From contig NZ_CP029462.1 in NCBI RefSeq assembly GCF_003367905.1, positions 1,736,001-1,800,000 of the forward strand: a stretch of DNA of 64,000 nucleotides. The letters are read 5' to 3'. Positions 1-9,502 of the stretch are shown one piece after another. The translations under genes were made by a program, and so were the position numbers. How positions within the stretch are numbered: position 1 is the first letter of the stretch; each line of letters starts with the position of its first letter. The notes below the pieces were generated by a model. The model was not told the origin of the DNA and made no database searches. It worked only from the letters and a program-made list of their open reading frames with translations. This DNA is from Megasphaera stantonii. Its GTDB lineage: Bacteria; Bacillota; Negativicutes; Veillonellales; Megasphaeraceae.

Positions 1-675
1 GGCTTTACGCGCGACAGGAAGTCCTTTTTGCAGGCTGTACGGGAATTGAAGCCGAAGCTGACGGTACTCTGTAATCCGAACAATCCGACAGGCGAGCTCC
101 TGCCCCTGTCGTTCTTGGAAGAGGTCTTGCAGGCCTCGCCGAATCCTGTCGTCGTCGACGAAGCGTATATCGAATTTGCCGGCAGCGACAGCATCATTAC
201 CAAGCTGGCCGATTACGACAACCTCATCGTCATCCGCACCTTGTCCAAGGCCTTTGGGTTGGCCGGTGTCCGCGTCGGCTACGCCGTGGCGCAGAAGGAT
301 GTCATCGACGCCTTGTCGCTGGTCAAGCTGGTCTACAATGTAGGTAATTTAGCGCAGATTGCGGCGCTGGCGGCCATGAAATACCGCGATGTGATATTGG
401 CCCATAACATCCCGCCGACCATTGCCGCCCGCGAGTATCTGGCGGCGGAGCTGAAGCAGATAGACGGCGTCACCGTATACGACAGCGTGACCAACTTCGT
501 CCTCATCCGGGTGCCCGACGGGCCGGCCGTCGTCAATGCCTTGAAGAAGGCCGACATCTGCGTCCGCTTTTACAAGGCCGCGGCCCTGCAGAACTGCCTG
601 CGCATTACCGTTACGACGAGGGACGTCGTACAAAGAGTTGTCGAAGTGATTCGAAAGGAGGTCGGCCATGCGTAG
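1..675 (+). CDS. hisC: Histidinol-phosphate aminotransferase, 3' part
   Basis: Fold-type I PLP enzyme that transaminates imidazole acetol phosphate with glutamate in histidine biosynthesis. The reading frame is open from base 1, so roughly the first third of the usual 350-residue protein lies outside the window. Visible are the NPNNPTG motif, VVDEAYIEF with the PLP-ring aspartate, and TLSKAFGLAGVRVGY carrying the Schiff-base lysine. The end overlaps the hisB start by 8 nt, which implies translational coupling in one his operon. Identity is firm from motifs plus context. Confidence 0.95.
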   Translation, partial: GFTRDRKSFLQAVRELKPKLTVLCNPNNPTGELLPLSFLEEVLQASPNPVVVDEAYIEFAGSDSIITKLADYDNLIVIRTLSKAFGLAGVRVGYAVAQKDVIDALSLVKLVYNVGNLAQIAALAAMKYRDVILAHNIPPTIAAREYLAAELKQIDGVTVYDSVTNFVLIRVPDGPAVVNALKKADICVRFYKAAALQNCLRITVTTRDVVQRVVEVIRKEVGHA

Positions 676-1252
676 CGCCCAGATAGAACGGGAAACGGCG
701 GAAACGCAGATTGCCCTTTCTCTCAATATAGACGGTACGGGAACCTTTGCCGGCACGACGGGCATCGGCTTTCTCGACCATATGATGAATTTGCTGGCCT
801 GCCACGGCGGCATGGATATTACCCTCCACGTCCACGGCGATTTGGATGTAGACACCCATCACACCGTGGAGGATCTGGCTATCGTATTGGGCGGCGCGCT
901 GGCTCAGGCCTTGGGCGACAAAAAGGGCATCCGCCGCTACGGCATGTTTTACTGCCCCATGGACGAAGCCCTGACCCGCGTCGTCGTCGACCTGAGCGGA
1001 CGGCCCTATCTGGTATACGACGTGAAGCTGAATGTCGAGCGCATCGGCGCCTTCGAGACGGAAATGCTGAAGGAATTTCTCTACGCCTTATCCGTCCACG
1101 GCCGCATGAACCTGCACGTGACGAATCTCTACGGCGAAAACGCCCACCACATCGTCGAATCGGTTTTCAAGGCCCTCGGCCACGCCCTGCGCGAAGCCGT
1201 GTCGCTCAGCGGCGACGAGTCGGCCGTCTTGTCTACGAAGGGGGTGCTGTAG
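668..1252 (+). CDS. hisB: Imidazoleglycerol-phosphate dehydratase (monofunctional)
   Basis: Dehydrates imidazole glycerol phosphate to imidazole acetol phosphate. At 194 residues it is only the IGPD domain; there is no N-terminal HAD phosphatase half as in the fused enterobacterial HisB. The two internally repeated metal-binding segments are visible: DHMM (37-40) with HHTVED (64-69), and a later HHIVES. The start at 668 is preceded by GAAAGGAGG, which lies inside the end of hisC. Histidinol-phosphate phosphatase activity must therefore come from another gene. Confidence 0.96.
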   Translation: MRSAQIERETAETQIALSLNIDGTGTFAGTTGIGFLDHMMNLLACHGGMDITLHVHGDLDVDTHHTVEDLAIVLGGALAQALGDKKGIRRYGMFYCPMDEALTRVVVDLSGRPYLVYDVKLNVERIGAFETEMLKEFLYALSVHGRMNLHVTNLYGENAHHIVESVFKALGHALREAVSLSGDESAVLSTKGVL

Positions 1253-1253
1253 C

Positions 1254-1871
1254 GTGAAGGTAGCTGTTATTGATTACGAAGTTGGCAATTTGGCCAACGT
1301 GTACAACGCCTGGAAGCGCCTGGGCGTGGCCGTCGACATTACCCGCGACCCGGTGGTCATCCGGCAGGCCGATTTCATCGAGCTGCCCGGCGTCGGGGCC
1401 ATTCGCGACGCCATGGCGAACCTGAAGAAATTCGAGCTCATTCCCGTACTGGAAGAACAGGTCCGGGCGGGCAAGTTTTTCATGGGCGTATGCCTGGGCA
1501 TGCAGGCGTTGTTTGAAAAGGATTACGAAGGCGGCGAATACGACTGCCTCGGCTTTCTGCCCGGCGACATCGTGCCATTCCGCACGGCGCTGAAGGTGCC
1601 GCATATGGGCTGGAACGAGCTGGAATTCCGCGGCAGCCACTGGCTGCAGAAGGGGCTTCCGGCCCATCCCTACGTGTATTTTGTCCATTCCTATCATAAG
1701 TCGCCTGCCGATTCGCCTGACGTCATCGCTACGGCCGATTACGGACAGGCCGTGCCGGCTATCTGCGGCAGGGACAACGTCCTGGGATTTCAGTTCCATC
1801 CCGAAAAGAGCGGCCCCGTAGGGGCGCGGCTCCTGCAGAATGTCATTGCGTACGTACAAGAGAAAGGATGA
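1254..1871 (+). CDS. hisH: Imidazole glycerol phosphate synthase, glutaminase subunit
   Basis: Class I glutamine amidotransferase subunit that supplies ammonia to HisF. GVCLGMQ carries the nucleophile Cys80, and HPEKS near the C terminus carries the catalytic His and Glu. The length of 205 residues is normal. The start is GTG, one base after the hisB stop, with AAGGGGG upstream. The partner HisF is encoded two genes downstream in the same operon. Confidence 0.96.
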   Translation: MKVAVIDYEVGNLANVYNAWKRLGVAVDITRDPVVIRQADFIELPGVGAIRDAMANLKKFELIPVLEEQVRAGKFFMGVCLGMQALFEKDYEGGEYDCLGFLPGDIVPFRTALKVPHMGWNELEFRGSHWLQKGLPAHPYVYFVHSYHKSPADSPDVIATADYGQAVPAICGRDNVLGFQFHPEKSGPVGARLLQNVIAYVQEKG

Positions 1872-1875
1872 GACT

Positions 1876-2592
1876 ATGATCGTATTTCCGGCGATAGATA
1901 TACAAGGCGGCAAGGTCGTCCGCCTGCGCCAGGGCGTGAAGGAAGACAGCACGACTTACTTTGACGACCCCGTAAAGACGGCCGTCAAGTGGCGCGATGA
2001 AGGGGCTATGTTCCTGCATGTCGTCGATTTGGACGGCGCTTTTTCCGGCAATCGCCGCAATGCCGACGTCATTGGCCGCATCTGCGACACAGTCGACATT
2101 CCCGTCCAGGTAGGCGGCGGCATCCGCAGCGAAGAAGCGATTGCAACGTATTTGGAAGAAGGGGTCAACCGGGTCATCATCGGCTCCAAGGCCGTAGAAG
2201 ACGCCGCCTTTATTACGGACATGGCCAAGAAATACGGCTCGGCCCTGGCTGTTTCCATCGACGCCAAGGGCGACATGGTGGCGACGCGGGGCTGGGTAGA
2301 CGGCAGCGATAAGGAAGTCCTGCCCTTTGCCCATTTTCTCTTGTCCATCGGCGTCAACACCATCGTGTATACCGACATCAGCCGCGACGGCATGCTGACG
2401 GGGCCGAACATGGAAATGCTGTCCCTGTTGCAGCAGCTGCCCTTCATCCGCCTCATCGCCTCAGGCGGCGTGAGCGGCATCGACGATTTGAAGCAGCTCC
2501 AGGCCATGAAGGTCTACGGGGCTATTACGGGGAAGGCCTTGTACGAGGGGAAAGTTACAATGGCTCAAATCCGGGCGTTAGGGGGAATGTAG
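1876..2592 (+). CDS. hisA: ProFAR isomerase
   Basis: TIM-barrel enzyme of 238 residues that isomerises the aminoaldose ProFAR to [24 protein letters not shown] at the N terminus contains the catalytic Asp, and [10 protein letters not shown] in the second half contains the other. Both half-barrel phosphate-binding loops are present (VGGGIRS and ASGGVSG). I place the start at the ATG at 1876, preceded by AGAAAGGATGAG, rather than at an in-frame codon 36 nt upstream that lies within hisH. Confidence 0.96.
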   Translation: MIVFPAIDIQGGKVVRLRQGVKEDSTTYFDDPVKTAVKWRDEGAMFLHVVDLDGAFSGNRRNADVIGRICDTVDIPVQVGGGIRSEEAIATYLEEGVNRVIIGSKAVEDAAFITDMAKKYGSALAVSIDAKGDMVATRGWVDGSDKEVLPFAHFLLSIGVNTIVYTDISRDGMLTGPNMEMLSLLQQLPFIRLIASGGVSGIDDLKQLQAMKVYGAITGKALYEGKVTMAQIRALGGM

Positions 2593-2593
2593 G

Positions 2594-3355
2594 ATGCTGG
2601 CCAAACGAATCGTACCGTGCCTGGACGTGCGCGACGGCCGCGTCGTCAAGGGCAAGCAGTTTAAAAATATACGCGACGTAGACGACCCGGTGAAATTAGG
2701 GAAATTTTACTCGGAGCAAGGGGCCGATGAGCTCGTTTTCTACGATATTACGGCGACCCATGAAAAGCGGAATATCTTCATCGACGTCGTCCGGGCCGTA
2801 GCTGAAGCTATCGACATTCCCTTTACGATCGGCGGCGGCATCGCCAGTATCGACGATTTCCATCAGGTACTGCGGGCCGGGGCCGACAAGGTGTCGGTCA
2901 ATTCGGCGGCAGTGATGCGGCCCGACCTCATCCGCGAGGCGGCGCTGCGCTTCGGCAGCCAGTGCGTCGTCTTGTCCATCGACGCCAAGCGCGACGGCCG
3001 CGGCGGCTGGCAGGTCTACGTCGAAGGCGGCCGGAAAAATACGGGCATCGATGCCATTGCCTGGGCAAAGCAGGGCGTGGCCCTCGGAGCCGGGGAAATC
3101 TGCATGAATTCCATGGATGCCGACGGCGAAAAAGCCGGCTTTGATTTAGAGCTGAACCGCCGTCTGGCGACGGAGCTGCCCGTGCCGATTATCGCGTCGG
3201 GCGGAGCCGGCACGATGGAAGATTTCAAGCGCGTCTTCGACGTCGGCGTCGACGCGGCCCTGGCGGCGTCGGTCTTTCATTTCGGGCAGATTCCGATTCC
3301 CGAGCTGAAGAAATACCTGAGCGAAGAGGGCGTCGCCATGAGAGGGGTAGAATAG
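2594..3355 (+). CDS. hisF: Imidazole glycerol phosphate synthase, cyclase subunit
   Basis: TIM-barrel cyclase that converts PRFAR plus HisH-derived ammonia to imidazole glycerol phosphate and [25 protein letters not shown] holds the first catalytic Asp, and [11 protein letters not shown] holds the second. Phosphate loops IGGGIAS and ASGGAGT are intact. The length is 253 residues, as usual. It begins 2 nt after hisA and ends in a 1-nt overlap with the next start (TAGTG). Confidence 0.97.
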   Translation: MLAKRIVPCLDVRDGRVVKGKQFKNIRDVDDPVKLGKFYSEQGADELVFYDITATHEKRNIFIDVVRAVAEAIDIPFTIGGGIASIDDFHQVLRAGADKVSVNSAAVMRPDLIREAALRFGSQCVVLSIDAKRDGRGGWQVYVEGGRKNTGIDAIAWAKQGVALGAGEICMNSMDADGEKAGFDLELNRRLATELPVPIIASGGAGTMEDFKRVFDVGVDAALAASVFHFGQIPIPELKKYLSEEGVAMRGVE

Positions 3356-4050
3356 TGGATACAGTACAACTGACAGATATACAATTTGACAGCCGCGGCC
3401 TCGTGCCGGCCGTCGTGCAGGAAGGGCGGAGCGGCAAGGTCCTCATGGTAGCCTATATGAACGCCGAGTCGCTGCAGAAGACCGTTGAAAGCGGCGAAAC
3501 GTGGTTTTACAGCCGCAGCCGGCAGGAGCTGTGGCATAAGGGCGAAACGTCGGGCCATTTCCAGAAGGTACGGGATATCTTTGTCGACTGCGACGCCGAC
3601 ACGCTTCTGGTCGTCGTAGACCAGATCGGCGCGGCCTGCCATACGGGCAGCAAGTCGTGCTTCTTCCGCCGCCTCGACGGCTGGGACGGGACGTATGCGG
3701 GCAGCCTGTCTATGCTGTCCGATTTGCGCGACGAAATTGAAGAAAAGAAGATTCATCCGACGGAAAAATCGTATACGGCCTATTTGCTCCAGACCGGCAT
3801 GGATAAGATCTGCAAGAAAATCGGCGAAGAATCGGCGGAGGTCATCATTGCCGCCAAAAACGCCGACGCCGGCGACGGCGCCGACCTGCGCCTGGAAGTA
3901 TGCAAGGAATCGGCCGATTTGCTCTATCACCTATCTGTATTGTGGGAAGCGGCCGGCGTCAGCGTCAACGACGTCATGGCCGTATTGGAAGAACGGTCCC
4001 ACGTCAAGGGAAATAAGAAAACGGTCGGGCATTTAGATAAGACCTTTTAA
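3355..4050 (+). CDS. hisIE: Bifunctional PRAMP cyclohydrolase / PRATP pyrophosphatase
   Basis: Carries out the second and third steps of histidine synthesis. The HisI domain (about residues 1-120) has the metal-binding CDADTLL and CHTGSKSCF segments. The HisE domain (about 130-231) has the [13 protein letters not shown] helix of the MazG-like pyrophosphatase fold. The start is GTG, overlapping the hisF stop by one base. With it, hisC through hisIE form one compact operon; hisG, hisD and hisZ are not in the window. Confidence 0.95.
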   Translation: MDTVQLTDIQFDSRGLVPAVVQEGRSGKVLMVAYMNAESLQKTVESGETWFYSRSRQELWHKGETSGHFQKVRDIFVDCDADTLLVVVDQIGAACHTGSKSCFFRRLDGWDGTYAGSLSMLSDLRDEIEEKKIHPTEKSYTAYLLQTGMDKICKKIGEESAEVIIAAKNADAGDGADLRLEVCKESADLLYHLSVLWEAAGVSVNDVMAVLEERSHVKGNKKTVGHLDKTF

Positions 4051-4059
4051 GGAGTCATC

Positions 4060-5178
4060 ATGAAAACTGTTATTTTTGACGTAGACGGCGTGCTTCTCAG
4101 CGAAAAACGCTATTTCGACGTGTCGGCCCTGACGGTATGGGAATGGTACTACAGCCCGTCGTTTATGAATCTGGGCCATGAAACGGTCAGGGCGGAGCTG
4201 ACAGACGAAGAAATCGACGCCCTGCGAGCCCGCTTTTGGCTCGACGACGCCATCCTGATCTGGCTCAAGAAACACGGCGTCAACAGCAACTGGGACATGA
4301 CCCACGCCCATATTGTGGCGACGTTGTGGATGCTGCTGGAGCAATACAAGGCCGACGGACATTCGCTGGACGATATTGTCATAGAATCGATGGCCGACGT
4401 CTGCGCCCTGGGCCGGCGGCTGCAAGGGTACGCCGTTCCCGACGCCGCAGCGGTCATGGAGCGCCTTGCCGGAGCCGTGCCGGACGATGCCGGCAAGGAT
4501 GACGTGTTCGCGTATTTGACGAAAGCCATCGAAGCCTCCTTGGGGATTGCCGCGCCATGGTCGGCTCTCGATTCCCCCTTATGGCAGCGGCACTTTGAAG
4601 CCTTTCAGGAATGGTATTTCGGCGACGAATTGTATGAACAGACCTACGGCAAAACGCCCTATGCGCCAGGGAAGGAGGGATTTCTGCGCCGTGAAGTCCC
4701 CTTGGGAACGGCCGAGGGCATACGGCGTATGTTTCAGGAGCTGAAGCGGCGCGGCTATGCCCTGGCCATTGCTACAGGCCGGTCGTACATGGAAATGGCC
4801 GTGCCCTTTGCGGCCTATCATTGGGATGAAGAATTTGATCCCCGTCACGTGGCGACCTATACGGACGTAGAGGAAGCGTCGAAGATGCTGGGCCTGTCCC
4901 TTGACAAGCCGAATCCCTTCGCCTATTATGCCGGGGCCTTCGGTACCTATCCTGAGCGGTATGCCGAGTATGTCAGCCGCCCTGATGAGTTCAAGGACGG
5001 CGAGTACTACATCGTCGGTGATTCCATGGCTGACATCTGGTGCGCCAAGGCCATGGGAGCCGTCATGATCGGAACGCTTACGGGACTGGACGGCCCGGCG
5101 GCGCGGGGTATGTTCGAAGCGGAGCAGGCCGACTACATCGTCGATTCTGTAGAAGATATATTGGATATATTGAAATAA
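4060..5178 (+). CDS. HAD-superfamily hydrolase, last gene of the his operon
   Basis: A 372-residue phosphohydrolase of the HAD fold. Motif I is DVDGVLL (7-13) with the nucleophile and acid aspartates, motif II is IATGRS, and motif IV is GDSMADIWCAK near the end. More than 200 residues separate motifs I and II, so it has an unusually large cap. It starts 9 nt after hisIE behind AAGGAG and ends just before a strong terminator, so it is co-transcribed with his genes. Because HisB here lacks a phosphatase domain, this could be the histidinol-phosphate phosphatase; that is inference from position. Confidence 0.8.
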   Translation: MKTVIFDVDGVLLSEKRYFDVSALTVWEWYYSPSFMNLGHETVRAELTDEEIDALRARFWLDDAILIWLKKHGVNSNWDMTHAHIVATLWMLLEQYKADGHSLDDIVIESMADVCALGRRLQGYAVPDAAAVMERLAGAVPDDAGKDDVFAYLTKAIEASLGIAAPWSALDSPLWQRHFEAFQEWYFGDELYEQTYGKTPYAPGKEGFLRREVPLGTAEGIRRMFQELKRRGYALAIATGRSYMEMAVPFAAYHWDEEFDPRHVATYTDVEEASKMLGLSLDKPNPFAYYAGAFGTYPERYAEYVSRPDEFKDGEYYIVGDSMADIWCAKAMGAVMIGTLTGLDGPAARGMFEAEQADYIVDSVEDILDILK

Positions 5179-5182
5179 TGCG

Positions 5183-5225
5183 AAAGCTGCCGTAGGAAGA
5201 ACGATTTTCTTCGTACGGCAGCTTT
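5183..5225 (+). terminator. Rho-independent terminator of the his operon
   Basis: A perfect 12-bp stem (AAAGCTGCCGTA and its complement TACGGCAGCTTT) with a loop that can pair further through GAAGAA and TTCTTC, followed by TT. It starts 4 nt after the HAD gene. Confidence 0.9.
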
Positions 5226-5300
5226 TTATAGTATGTAGTGCATTCATTTGACGGCGGCAGTGCCGGCAGTCCCTATCCCTTTCGGAAAGATAGTAAAATA

Positions 5301-5323
5301 GGGCTGCGCGTCCTGCGCAGCCC
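5301..5323 (-). terminator. Terminator downstream of eda
   Basis: A 9-bp stem GGGCTGCGC/GCGCAGCCC with a 5-nt loop. Read on the minus strand it is followed by TATTTTA and lies 46 nt past the KDPG aldolase stop. Confidence 0.75.
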
Positions 5324-5369
5324 TGCCTGCTGAGAGAGAGAAAATATATAAAGGAATGTGGTATCGGAA

Positions 5370-6011
5370 TTATTGACGAGCCGCTTTGACGGAAGCGATG
5401 AACTTTTTAGCCGCTTCGGTGATTTCAGCCGGCGTTTTTCCGCCGCCTGTCAGTGCTCCGCCTGCGCCGACAGCTACGCAGCCGGCTTTGATCCATTCGC
5501 CGGCGTTTTCGGCGTTGACGCCGCCTGTCGGCATGAGAGGAGCCTGAGGAATGGGGCCGTGGATGGCTTTGATGGCTTTCATGCCCAAAATTTCGCCCGG
5601 GAAGATCTTGATGACGTCGGCACCGGCTTCAAGAGCTGCGATGACGCCGTTGAGGGTCGTCGTGCCGGGCATGACGGCGATGCGGTAGCGGTTGCACAGC
5701 TTGACCGTTTCCAAATCGAAGGCCGGCGAAACGATGAACTGCGCGCCGTTTAAGATGGCGATGCGGGCCGTGACGGCGTCGAGGACGGTGCCGGCGCCGA
5801 TGACGACGTCGGGGTTATCGGCATATTTCTTGGACAACGCGGCGATGACTTCATGAGCCTGAGGCGTCGTGAAGGCCAATTCGATAATCGTGACGCCGCC
5901 GGCGATGCAAGCGTCGGACATAGCCATGGCTTCTTCCGCGTCTTTGCCGCGAATGACGGCGCAGACGCCGACTTCCTGAATTTTCTTTACTACGTCGATC
6001 TTATCCATCAT
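5370..6011 (-). CDS. eda: KDPG/KHG aldolase
   Basis: Class I aldolase that splits 2-keto-3-deoxy-6-phosphogluconate to pyruvate and glyceraldehyde 3-phosphate, the last step of hexuronate breakdown. The Schiff-base lysine is in ADVIKIFPGE, the catalytic Glu is in IIELAFTTP, and the phosphate loop is PTGGV. The length of 213 residues is typical. GGAGG lies 7 nt before the ATG. It shares a transcript with the HIT gene and sits at the end of the uronate locus, although KDG kinase is not in the window. Confidence 0.93.
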   Translation of the reverse strand: MMDKIDVVKKIQEVGVCAVIRGKDAEEAMAMSDACIAGGVTIIELAFTTPQAHEVIAALSKKYADNPDVVIGAGTVLDAVTARIAILNGAQFIVSPAFDLETVKLCNRYRIAVMPGTTTLNGVIAALEAGADVIKIFPGEILGMKAIKAIHGPIPQAPLMPTGGVNAENAGEWIKAGCVAVGAGGALTGGGKTPAEITEAAKKFIASVKAARQ

Positions 6012-6022
6012 GTGAGTTCCTC

Positions 6023-6442
6023 CTATACATTCTGCTTGATCTTTTCAATCATGTCTGCGTATTCTTCGTCGGTCAGGAAGACGCGCTGCGGGTTCATCTC
6101 GAAGGTCGTGTTCCATTCGAACTGGTCCTTGTACTTCGGCACGAGGTGGACGTGCAGGTGACAGCCCGTGTCGGCGTAGGAGCCGTAGTTGACCTTGTCA
6201 GGATGAAAGGCCGCGTGAATGGCCTTGGCGGCGCGGGCTACGTCGTCATAAAAGGCATGGCGTTCTTCGGCGCTCATGTCGGTCATTTCGCTGATGTGGT
6301 CCTTATAGGCGACGATGCAGCGGCCGGGATGGCTCTGTTCCTTGAATAAGATGAGCATGCTGACGGACAAGTCGCAGATGTAGATGCCGAACTTCGCCAG
6401 CGGCTCGCCTTTTACGCAATATCCGCAGTGGGTGTTGATCAT
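6023..6442 (-). CDS. HIT-family nucleotide-binding protein
   Basis: Histidine-triad hydrolase or transferase of nucleotide conjugates, 139 residues. The triad is HLHVHLVPK (HxHxH), and an early CGYC may bind zinc. I choose the ATG at 6442, with AGGAGGAG about 8 nt upstream, over an in-frame TTG two codons earlier. It is followed 11 nt later by eda. The physiological substrate cannot be read from sequence; its link to uronate metabolism may be only shared transcription. Confidence 0.85.
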   Translation of the reverse strand: MINTHCGYCVKGEPLAKFGIYICDLSVSMLILFKEQSHPGRCIVAYKDHISEMTDMSAEERHAFYDDVARAAKAIHAAFHPDKVNYGSYADTGCHLHVHLVPKYKDQFEWNTTFEMNPQRVFLTDEEYADMIEKIKQNV

Positions 6443-6475
6443 AACCAATCTCCTCCTATGGATACAAAGAATACG

Positions 6476-6507
6476 GGAAGGCCGGCGAATGCGGCGTCGG
6501 CCCTTCC
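6476..6507 (-). other. Hairpin in the uxa-HIT intergenic region
   Basis: GGAAGGCCG and CGGCCCTTCC form a stem with one bulged C. It lies downstream of a minus-strand promoter and upstream of the HIT gene. No clear U-run follows, so it may be a leader structure or a weak terminator of the uxa transcript. Confidence 0.4.
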
Positions 6508-6528
6508 TGTATAAACTTGTATACTAGT

Positions 6529-6558
6529 ATTATATCAGATAGTTCCCAATAATTTCAA
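6529..6558 (-). promoter_or_regulatory. Promoter for the HIT gene and eda
   Basis: Minus strand TTGAAA (6558-6553), 18-nt spacer, TATAAT (6534-6529). It begins just past the transporter stop and gives a leader of about 80 nt before the HIT start. Confidence 0.7.
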
Positions 6559-6572
6559 TCTATTTTCCAAGA

Positions 6573-7988
6573 TTATTCGATGGTGCCGTGTTCCCATTTG
6601 CCGTTGTTCAGGTCTTCGGCAATCTGTTTGAATTTGTCGTCTGTTAAACCGTAGAAGAAGTACAGGATGATGGCGGCAATGCCGAGGGCGACGCCGGGGT
6701 ACAAGGTCATGGCGGCCTTGATGCCCGTCAGGGTCATTTCGCTCTGTACGGCGTTGGCTACATAGCCCGTGAGGACCAGGATGCCCGAGCTTACGATAGC
6801 GGCGATGGCCTGGGCGATTTTGCGGGAGAAGTTGAAGGCCGCGTAGGTAATGCCTTCTTTACGGATGCCGTTGTGCCATTCGCTGTAGTCGATGACGTCG
6901 GAGACGAAGGCCCACGTAATGCCGTTCGGAATCGCCAGGGCGACATAGCCGATAGTGACGAGGATGATGAAGGAATAGAGGTTCGTCGGGATGACGAAGT
7001 TCAGAATGTCTGCCGCGCAGCCGATGAGCAGGCCGCCGATGGCTGTCTTTTTCTTGCCGAACATCTTTACCAGCTTCGGAATGAGCAGGATGCCGATGAC
7101 CGAGCAGCCCATCATGATGCCGTTGACGACAGGCTGCAGGCCCATGTGGCCCAGGTTATACTGGCAGAAGAAGATCATCATCTGGTTGTTCGTATTCATG
7201 GCGGAAATCGTGAATAAGGTCATCAAGATAATGCACAATAACGGCTTGTTGGTAAATACGATTTTGATGTAGTCCGAGAATTTCGCTTTCTGTTCCTTCG
7301 CCGTATTTCTCTTGACGGGAACGTGTTCGTGGCAGTTGAAATAGCAGATGGCAAAGCCGAGGACGCCGACGGCGGCCATGACGATGGAAGCCATGAAGAA
7401 GCCGTGGTGGGGCTGGTCAAACAGCAGTACGATGGGCACGAAGGCGATGCCCGTAATGAGCTGAGCCCCGATGGAGCCGGCCTGACGGGTTGTAGCCATC
7501 TGACTTCGTTCTTCGACATCGCGGGTCATGACGCTGGCCAGAGACGCGTAGGGGATATTCGTAAAGGAATAGACCAGGCCCCAGGCCATGTAAGCGCCGT
7601 AGGCGAAGAGGATTTTGCCGGCCGTGGAAATTTCCGGCATCGTAAAGGTAATAACTGTAAGAATGGCAAGAATAATACTGGAAATCATCATGACCGGGCG
7701 GAATTTGCCGCGGGGGCCGATGTTTTTACGGCTGTCGATAGCCGAACCGGCGATGGGGTCCATGAAGGCGTCGAAAATCTTCGTGAAGGCGAAGATCCCG
7801 GCTACGGCGCCGGCAGGGATTGTGCAGACGTCAATCCAGTATTTTGTTAAATAGGCCTGGCCCAAGTCGAACATGAAGCCGTTCCCAAAGTCGCCGAAGC
7901 CGTAACAGATTTTTTCGCGCCACGACAGTTTGACGTGGCCCGTTTTGGCGGCGTCCGTTCCGACGGCCGCCGTTGCTTGTTCGCTCAT
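6573..7988 (-). CDS. GPH-family (glycoside-pentoside-hexuronide) symporter
   Basis: Integral-membrane sugar:cation symporter of 471 residues with about 12 membrane segments. The GPH signature is seen in the first cytoplasmic loop: FDAFMDPIAGSAIDS followed by RGKFRPVMM. The soluble N terminus is alanine- and threonine-rich. It lies 12 nt downstream of uxaA in the same operon, so its substrate is most likely galacturonate, glucuronate or a short glycoside of them. A GGAGGA site precedes the ATG. Exact substrate is inferred from neighbours only. Confidence 0.88.
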   Translation of the reverse strand: MSEQATAAVGTDAAKTGHVKLSWREKICYGFGDFGNGFMFDLGQAYLTKYWIDVCTIPAGAVAGIFAFTKIFDAFMDPIAGSAIDSRKNIGPRGKFRPVMMISSIILAILTVITFTMPEISTAGKILFAYGAYMAWGLVYSFTNIPYASLASVMTRDVEERSQMATTRQAGSIGAQLITGIAFVPIVLLFDQPHHGFFMASIVMAAVGVLGFAICYFNCHEHVPVKRNTAKEQKAKFSDYIKIVFTNKPLLCIILMTLFTISAMNTNNQMMIFFCQYNLGHMGLQPVVNGIMMGCSVIGILLIPKLVKMFGKKKTAIGGLLIGCAADILNFVIPTNLYSFIILVTIGYVALAIPNGITWAFVSDVIDYSEWHNGIRKEGITYAAFNFSRKIAQAIAAIVSSGILVLTGYVANAVQSEMTLTGIKAAMTLYPGVALGIAAIILYFFYGLTDDKFKQIAEDLNNGKWEHGTIE

Positions 7989-8000
7989 AATAGTTCCTCC

Positions 8001-9491
8001 TTATAAGGTAACGCCGTTCTTAAAGATAGCCAATTCGTGCTTGTCCAGTTTTTCCGACTTGGCGTGGATCTTGCCTGAGGCGACGTCGAGGATGTACTGG
8101 AAAAAACGGTCTGCTATACTATCCTTTGCTTCGCCTTCTACTATCGTTCCGGCGTTGAAGTCTATCCAATTTGTTTTAAATCCGGCCAATTTGCTGTTGC
8201 TGGAAATCTTAATGGTCGGTACGGGGCAGGCGAAGGGCGTGCCCCGGCCTGTCGTGAACAGGACCATGTGGGCTCCCGCCGCAGCAAGGGCGTTGGACGC
8301 GACTAAGTCGTTGCCCGGAGCCTGCAGAAGGTTGAGGCCTTTTTTGACGGCCCGGTCGCCGTACAGGAGGACGTCCTCTATGAGGGCTCGTCCTCCCTTC
8401 TGTACGCAGCCCAGGGATTTGTCTTCCAGCGTTGTAATGCCGCCGGCTTTATTGCCCGGCGAAGGATTTTCATTTACCTTTTCGCCGTAGCTCATAAAGT
8501 ATTCTTTGAAATCGTTGATCAAGGAGACGGTCTTATCGAATACTTCTTCGTCGCGGGCCCGGTTCATGAGCAGCGTTTCAGCGCCGAACATTTCCGGTAC
8601 TTCCGTCAAAATCGACGTGCCGCCGGCGGCGACGAGGCGGTTGGAAATCTCTCCGACCAGGGGATTGGCCGTAATGCCGGAAAATCCGTCGGAGCCGCCG
8701 CATTTCAGGCCGATAGTCAGGAGCGACGCGTCGCAGGGCTGGCGATAAAACTGGTCGGCGTAGGCGCACAGCTCTTTTACGATAGCCGTTCCGGTAGCGA
8801 TTTCGTCTTCTACGTCTTGGCAGACGAGGAATTTAACCCGCTGGGGATCGTACTGGCCGATGACCTCTTTCATGAGGTCGACCTGGTTGTTCTCGCAGCC
8901 CAGGCTCAGGACGAGGACCGCGCCGGCGTTGGGGTTGTGGACGAGGCCGCTCAGCAGCTTCTGCGTGTGGAGCTGGTCGTCGCCGAGCTGGGAGCAGCCG
9001 TGGGGATGGCTGTAGGCGTAAATGCCGTCGATGCGTTCCGTTTTAAATGGCTGGGACGCCTCTTCGATGGCCCGGGCGATGCCGTTGACGCAGCCTACTG
9101 TCGGGATAATCCACACTTCGTTGCGGATGCCTGCCGTGCCGTCAGGACGCTTGTAGCCGAGAAATTCGTAGGTCTTGTCCGTCGTCAGTTCCCGGCGGTC
9201 GGCTTTTTCCGGCTCGTAGGTGTAATGGAGCAGGTCGCCGAGCTTGCTCTGTACGTTGTGCGTGTGAACCCAGGCCCCGGCGGGAATGTCTTCCTTGGCC
9301 GTGCCGATGGGAAAGCCGTATTTGACGACGTCCTGCCCCTTGGCGATGGGGACGACGGCGAGTTTATGGCCTGCCGGAATATCGTCCAAGACGGTCAAGG
9401 TCGTATTCCCGACCGTAACGGTTTCGCCTTTAGAGACGGGGGTTACGGCGACGGCTACGTTGTCTTTTTCGTGTATCTTAAATACTGCCAT
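8001..9491 (-). CDS. uxaA: Altronate dehydratase
   Basis: Fe/Mn-dependent dehydratase converting D-altronate to 2-keto-3-deoxygluconate. The protein has 496 residues, matching the usual full-length enzyme with the N-terminal SAF-type domain (about 1-90) and the large C-terminal domain. Family segments include YSHPHGCSQLGDD, LGCENNQ, GLKCGGSDGFSG and CPVPTIKISSNS. I set the start at 9491, behind GAGGAGA, rather than at an upstream in-frame codon. It follows uxaB by 11 nt. Confidence 0.95.
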   Translation of the reverse strand: MAVFKIHEKDNVAVAVTPVSKGETVTVGNTTLTVLDDIPAGHKLAVVPIAKGQDVVKYGFPIGTAKEDIPAGAWVHTHNVQSKLGDLLHYTYEPEKADRRELTTDKTYEFLGYKRPDGTAGIRNEVWIIPTVGCVNGIARAIEEASQPFKTERIDGIYAYSHPHGCSQLGDDQLHTQKLLSGLVHNPNAGAVLVLSLGCENNQVDLMKEVIGQYDPQRVKFLVCQDVEDEIATGTAIVKELCAYADQFYRQPCDASLLTIGLKCGGSDGFSGITANPLVGEISNRLVAAGGTSILTEVPEMFGAETLLMNRARDEEVFDKTVSLINDFKEYFMSYGEKVNENPSPGNKAGGITTLEDKSLGCVQKGGRALIEDVLLYGDRAVKKGLNLLQAPGNDLVASNALAAAGAHMVLFTTGRGTPFACPVPTIKISSNSKLAGFKTNWIDFNAGTIVEGEAKDSIADRFFQYILDVASGKIHAKSEKLDKHELAIFKNGVTL

Positions 9492-9502
9492 AGTCTGTCT
9501 CC

